A stretch of 64,000 nucleotides of DNA, taken from positions 62,001 to 126,000 of the forward strand of contig CADAHS010000002.1 in assembly GCA_902787825.1 (NCBI GenBank), in the 5' to 3' direction. Under the pieces are notes generated by a model. The model saw nothing but the letters and a program-made list of their open reading frames with translations, ran no database searches and was not told the DNA's origin. Positions 61,644 through 64,000 of this stretch are shown in pieces. Source of the DNA: an uncultured Ruminococcus sp. (GTDB lineage Bacteria > Bacillota > Clostridia > Oscillospirales > Ruminococcaceae). Made by a program: the position numbers and the translations under genes. Position 1 is the first letter of the stretch, and the number at the start of each line of letters is the position of its first letter.

Positions 61644-62849
61644 TTACCTGTCCCCCTCCCTGAATATCCTGCCGGTGTCTATACGGCTGAGTCTGTATGC
61701 CGAATATGCTGACGCAAGCGGTCCTGTCACAGCCACCGCCGCAAATGCGAGCAGCGCATAGCCAACTACAGAAATAAGATCGGGTGAAAGCATAGGCAAA
61801 GCCGCTTTTTTCTCGATAAGACTTGCAAACGGGAAAACTATGACCGATGCAGCTGAGATCCCGATAAGTGCGCCGACAACGCATATAACAGAAGCCTCGC
61901 TCATCACCTGTCTGCCGAGCATGAAGCGTGAAAACCCGATCACACGCAAGAGAGCAAATTCGCCCTTTCGTTCATTCACAAACGCAGTGAAAACGATAAG
62001 CATTATCACAGCCGAAAGTATATATACCGCCGAGATCAGAACCGTGATGCTTGAAGAGAACACCGACAGCCTGTCTGCCGTTGCTGTTATCATTGATTTT
62101 GTCCGCACTGCCTGAACGCCATCAATACCAAGATTAATGTCTGCTGTCACCTCATCAATATCATATCCGTCCTGCACCTTGATATAAACCGAGGATATAA
62201 CATCATCGGGGCTTTGCTTTGAAAGCACAGAAATGCCTTTTGATCCGGCTGCTTTGATAAGTCCTTTGACAGTTTCAGCGCTTGCATAGACTGCTGTGTC
62301 GATACCCGTGCCGGTCGATTCAAGCTTGCCCACCGTTTTACATTCAACTCCGTAAAATTTAAGCGAATGACCCACTTGTGCAGATATCCCCGAGCCTACG
62401 ATCAGCTCGTTGAGTCCGAGCTTTTCGCTGTAAGCCTCGCTCAGCCAGGGTTTGACCGAAAAATCCGTATCGTCATCAAACCCGATTATCTGTACCTTTG
62501 CACTGCAGCACTCAGAATTTGCAGAAACAAGAAAATACTGTGCCGAAAGCTTTTCTACACCATTGATCTTTTCAAGAGCACCATTCACCGATTTATCCAT
62601 GTAAAAGTAGCCCGGCGTACCCTGAAGCAGCATATTTTCAAGCTCGACCTGTCCTTTCGCACTTTTAGGTACAACTATTATATCAGCTCCAAACCGATGC
62701 TCAAGGCTGTTCATGCCGTTTTTCATGCTTGCAGAAAGTACCGCTCCGCCAAACACGACCCCGGACATCAGCACACAGATAAACAGCAATGCAAAACTTC
62801 GCAGCGGCCGTCCCGTTATGCTTTTATAAAGCAGCTTTTTAATACTCAT
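61644..62849 (-). CDS. FtsX-like ABC permease
   Basis: 401 residues. One N-terminal membrane helix (about 15-40), a large extracytoplasmic MacB-type domain (about 45-265), then three helices (about 265-300, 315-345, 355-385) with RVIGFSRFMLGRQVM between. This is the MacB/FtsX fold. It overlaps the DUF4418 gene by 4 bp and the ATPase is immediately downstream. Confidence 0.88.
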   Translation of the reverse strand: MSIKKLLYKSITGRPLRSFALLFICVLMSGVVFGGAVLSASMKNGMNSLEHRFGADIIVVPKSAKGQVELENMLLQGTPGYFYMDKSVNGALEKINGVEKLSAQYFLVSANSECCSAKVQIIGFDDDTDFSVKPWLSEAYSEKLGLNELIVGSGISAQVGHSLKFYGVECKTVGKLESTGTGIDTAVYASAETVKGLIKAAGSKGISVLSKQSPDDVISSVYIKVQDGYDIDEVTADINLGIDGVQAVRTKSMITATADRLSVFSSSITVLISAVYILSAVIMLIVFTAFVNERKGEFALLRVIGFSRFMLGRQVMSEASVICVVGALIGISAASVIVFPFASLIEKKAALPMLSPDLISVVGYALLAFAAVAVTGPLASAYSAYRLSRIDTGRIFREGDR

Positions 62850-63250
62850 TTTGTTTCTTTCTTCCTGACAGCACCTACGATAATATCAGCAAGCGCAGCA
62901 AGTGCAAGCACCGCTGAAACTACAATGACCGCAGGTTTAAATGTTGTGTGGCAGGCCATATCCTTCATCATGCAAAGATTTATCACAGTATTCGGTACAA
63001 ATGCAGCCGATACCGACAGCACGAAAACAGCTATCGAAAGACCTGTCTTTATTCCTTCGTCCGGAATGAAAATTCTGATCAGTGCAAGCACACTCAGCAC
63101 TATACCGATAAGCACTGCCGCATTCTGCGCCCAGTGACAAGCCATGAATTTTCCGTCCATGTCGCCGCAGGCTTTAAAAAATGTAAATGCTCCTATTGTC
63201 AGCAAGAGCGCTGCTATGCCCTGTACGATCCCTAATACCAATCTTTTCAT
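62846..63250 (-). CDS. DUF4418-like four-helix membrane protein
   Basis: 134 residues with four hydrophobic segments (about 4-24, 42-62, 70-90, 105-127). KACGDMDGKFMACHWAQNA and MMKDMACHTTFKPA repeat a C-x-W/H pattern, as in DUF4418 proteins, which accompany FtsX-type ABC genes. AAGGAGTAAAGTAAA precedes ATG. Function unknown. Confidence 0.75.
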   Translation of the reverse strand: MKRLVLGIVQGIAALLLTIGAFTFFKACGDMDGKFMACHWAQNAAVLIGIVLSVLALIRIFIPDEGIKTGLSIAVFVLSVSAAFVPNTVINLCMMKDMACHTTFKPAVIVVSAVLALAALADIIVGAVRKKETK

Positions 63251-63269
63251 TTTACTTTACTCCTTCAGA

Positions 63270-64000
63270 TCATATAATATATTCCGGCTGTGGCTGCGCC
63301 TGCGCAAGCTCAAAGAACTCAAGTATAGACTTTCGCAGTGCAAGAAAAGCATTGCCTCCCCTGTGCCGGGGTCTTGGCAGATCCACTTTTACAATACTGC
63401 TTATCTTGCCCGGACGAGGTGTCATGATAACAATGCGGTCACTCAGATAGATAGCTTCGTCGATGTCGTGAGTGACAAGGATCATAGTTGTGCCATTGCG
63501 CTTCCATAGTTCGATCAGCTTGTCCTGAAGATCCGCCCTTGTGAACGAATCCAGCGCACCCATAGGCTCGTCAAGCAAAAGTGCCTTTGGTTCATTTATA
63601 AGCGCCCTTGCAATAGCGACTCTCTGCGCCATACCGCCAGAGATCTGATGCGGGAACGAGCTTTCAAAGCCATCAAGTCCGACCATAGAGATATAGTCTT
63701 TGACCTTGTTTGTGTTACTTTTGAAAACACCTCTCGCCTTCAATCCGTAAGCGATGTTTTTTTCTACCGTCAGCCAGGGAAAAAGTCCGCCCTGCTGAAA
63801 GACATACCCACGTTCAGTGGAAACGTCCTTGATGACCCGATCATCTATCGTAAGCACTCCTGACTGAGGTTTATCCAGTCCGGCGATAAGACGCAGAAGC
63901 GTTGTTTTTCCGCAGCCCGACGGTCCTATTATCGAAATGAATTCTCCTGCCTTTATATCAAGACTGACATCAGAAAGTGCATGGACAGTATTACCCTCTG
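63270..64000 (-). CDS. ABC transporter ATP-binding protein, nitrate/sulfonate/taurine type (5' end outside window)
   Basis: At least 243 residues: Walker A GPSGCGKTT (at about 63915-63940), Q-loop VFQQGGLFPWLTV, signature ISGGMAQRV and Walker B ALLLDEPMGALDSFTR. PWLTV after the Q-loop and the MTPRPGKI motif are typical of SsuB/TauB/NrtD ATPases. The gene enters from beyond 64000, so the true start is not visible; an internal ATG at 63857 would lose Walker A. It may import a sulfonate or similar anion. Confidence 0.85.
   Translation of the reverse strand, partial: EGNTVHALSDVSLDIKAGEFISIIGPSGCGKTTLLRLIAGLDKPQSGVLTIDDRVIKDVSTERGYVFQQGGLFPWLTVEKNIAYGLKARGVFKSNTNKVKDYISMVGLDGFESSFPHQISGGMAQRVAIARALINEPKALLLDEPMGALDSFTRADLQDKLIELWKRNGTTMILVTHDIDEAIYLSDRIVIMTPRPGKISSIVKVDLPRPRHRGGNAFLALRKSILEFFELAQAQPQPEYII

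Overview
The window looks like the chromosome of a low-to-mid GC Gram-positive anaerobe, most likely a gut Ruminococcus-type member of the Oscillospiraceae. This is inferred from consensus sigma-A promoters, AGGAGG ribosome binding sites, a type 1B dihydroorotate dehydrogenase pair, surface proteins combining BspA-type leucine-rich repeats with cell-wall-binding repeat 2 domains, a clostripain-type lipoprotein and a SUF Fe-S system of the SufCBDSU type. No 16S gene or marker gene fixes the species.

Layout. 1-9675: paralogous small membrane proteins, pyrK-pyrD, a MarR-controlled heterodimeric ABC exporter, and rplM-rpsI behind a probable L13 leader. 9661-29955: an approximately 20.3 kb integrative mobilizable element inserted at the 3' end of rpsI. 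Its ends carry a 15-bp core duplication, a shared AACAGCGTA palindrome and 10-bp arm-type repeats of 11-bp period. It encodes a tyrosine integrase, an XRE regulator, a RepA-like ATPase, MobC and a relaxase, but no type IV secretion genes in view. The cargo is dense in defence and conflict genes: a membrane protein plus TIR pair, a nuclease-methylase fusion with a specificity subunit (BcgI-like layout), an AAA ATPase plus DUF4276 pair, a toxin-antitoxin pair, a ClpX-like AAA+ protein and a Fic protein. It also holds decayed DNA: an IS200 remnant, a second integrase C-terminus and a tandem family of orphan modules. 29956-42200: the displaced rpsI terminator, then a cluster of four related surface-protein genes (one truncated), a clostripain-like lipoprotein and a frameshifted lipoprotein.

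42233-64000 is a sulfur and Fe-S metabolism region. A central intergenic stretch (about 45.0-45.4 kb) divergently drives metY-cysK and a seven-gene operon sufC-sufB-sufD-sufS-sufU-rrf2-metA. Convergent with the latter is an eight-gene operon mccB-mccA-nifX-nifB-nifH-nifD-nifK-nifX. This places a complete nitrogenase-like two-component reductase (P-cluster cysteines, 4Fe-4S reductase and NifB present; NifE/NifN absent) in one transcription unit with reverse-transsulfuration enzymes. A 17-bp palindrome, CCTAY-N7-RTAGG, recurs at the metY and suf promoters and, with one mismatch, at the mccB promoter, suggesting one sulfur-responsive regulator, perhaps one of the two Rrf2 proteins. Three LacI-type operators next to a lacI-family gene suggest a second input.

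The most exciting candidate is this nitrogenase-like operon. Its context fits a C-S bond-cleaving reductase of the methylthio-alkane reductase kind: thiol released would be captured by MetY with O-acetylhomoserine made by MetA, and sulfur passed to cysteine by MccA/MccB. The substrate is not shown by the sequence. An ABC-transporter block at the right edge includes a nitrate/sulfonate-type ATPase that runs off the window and might import a sulfur source.
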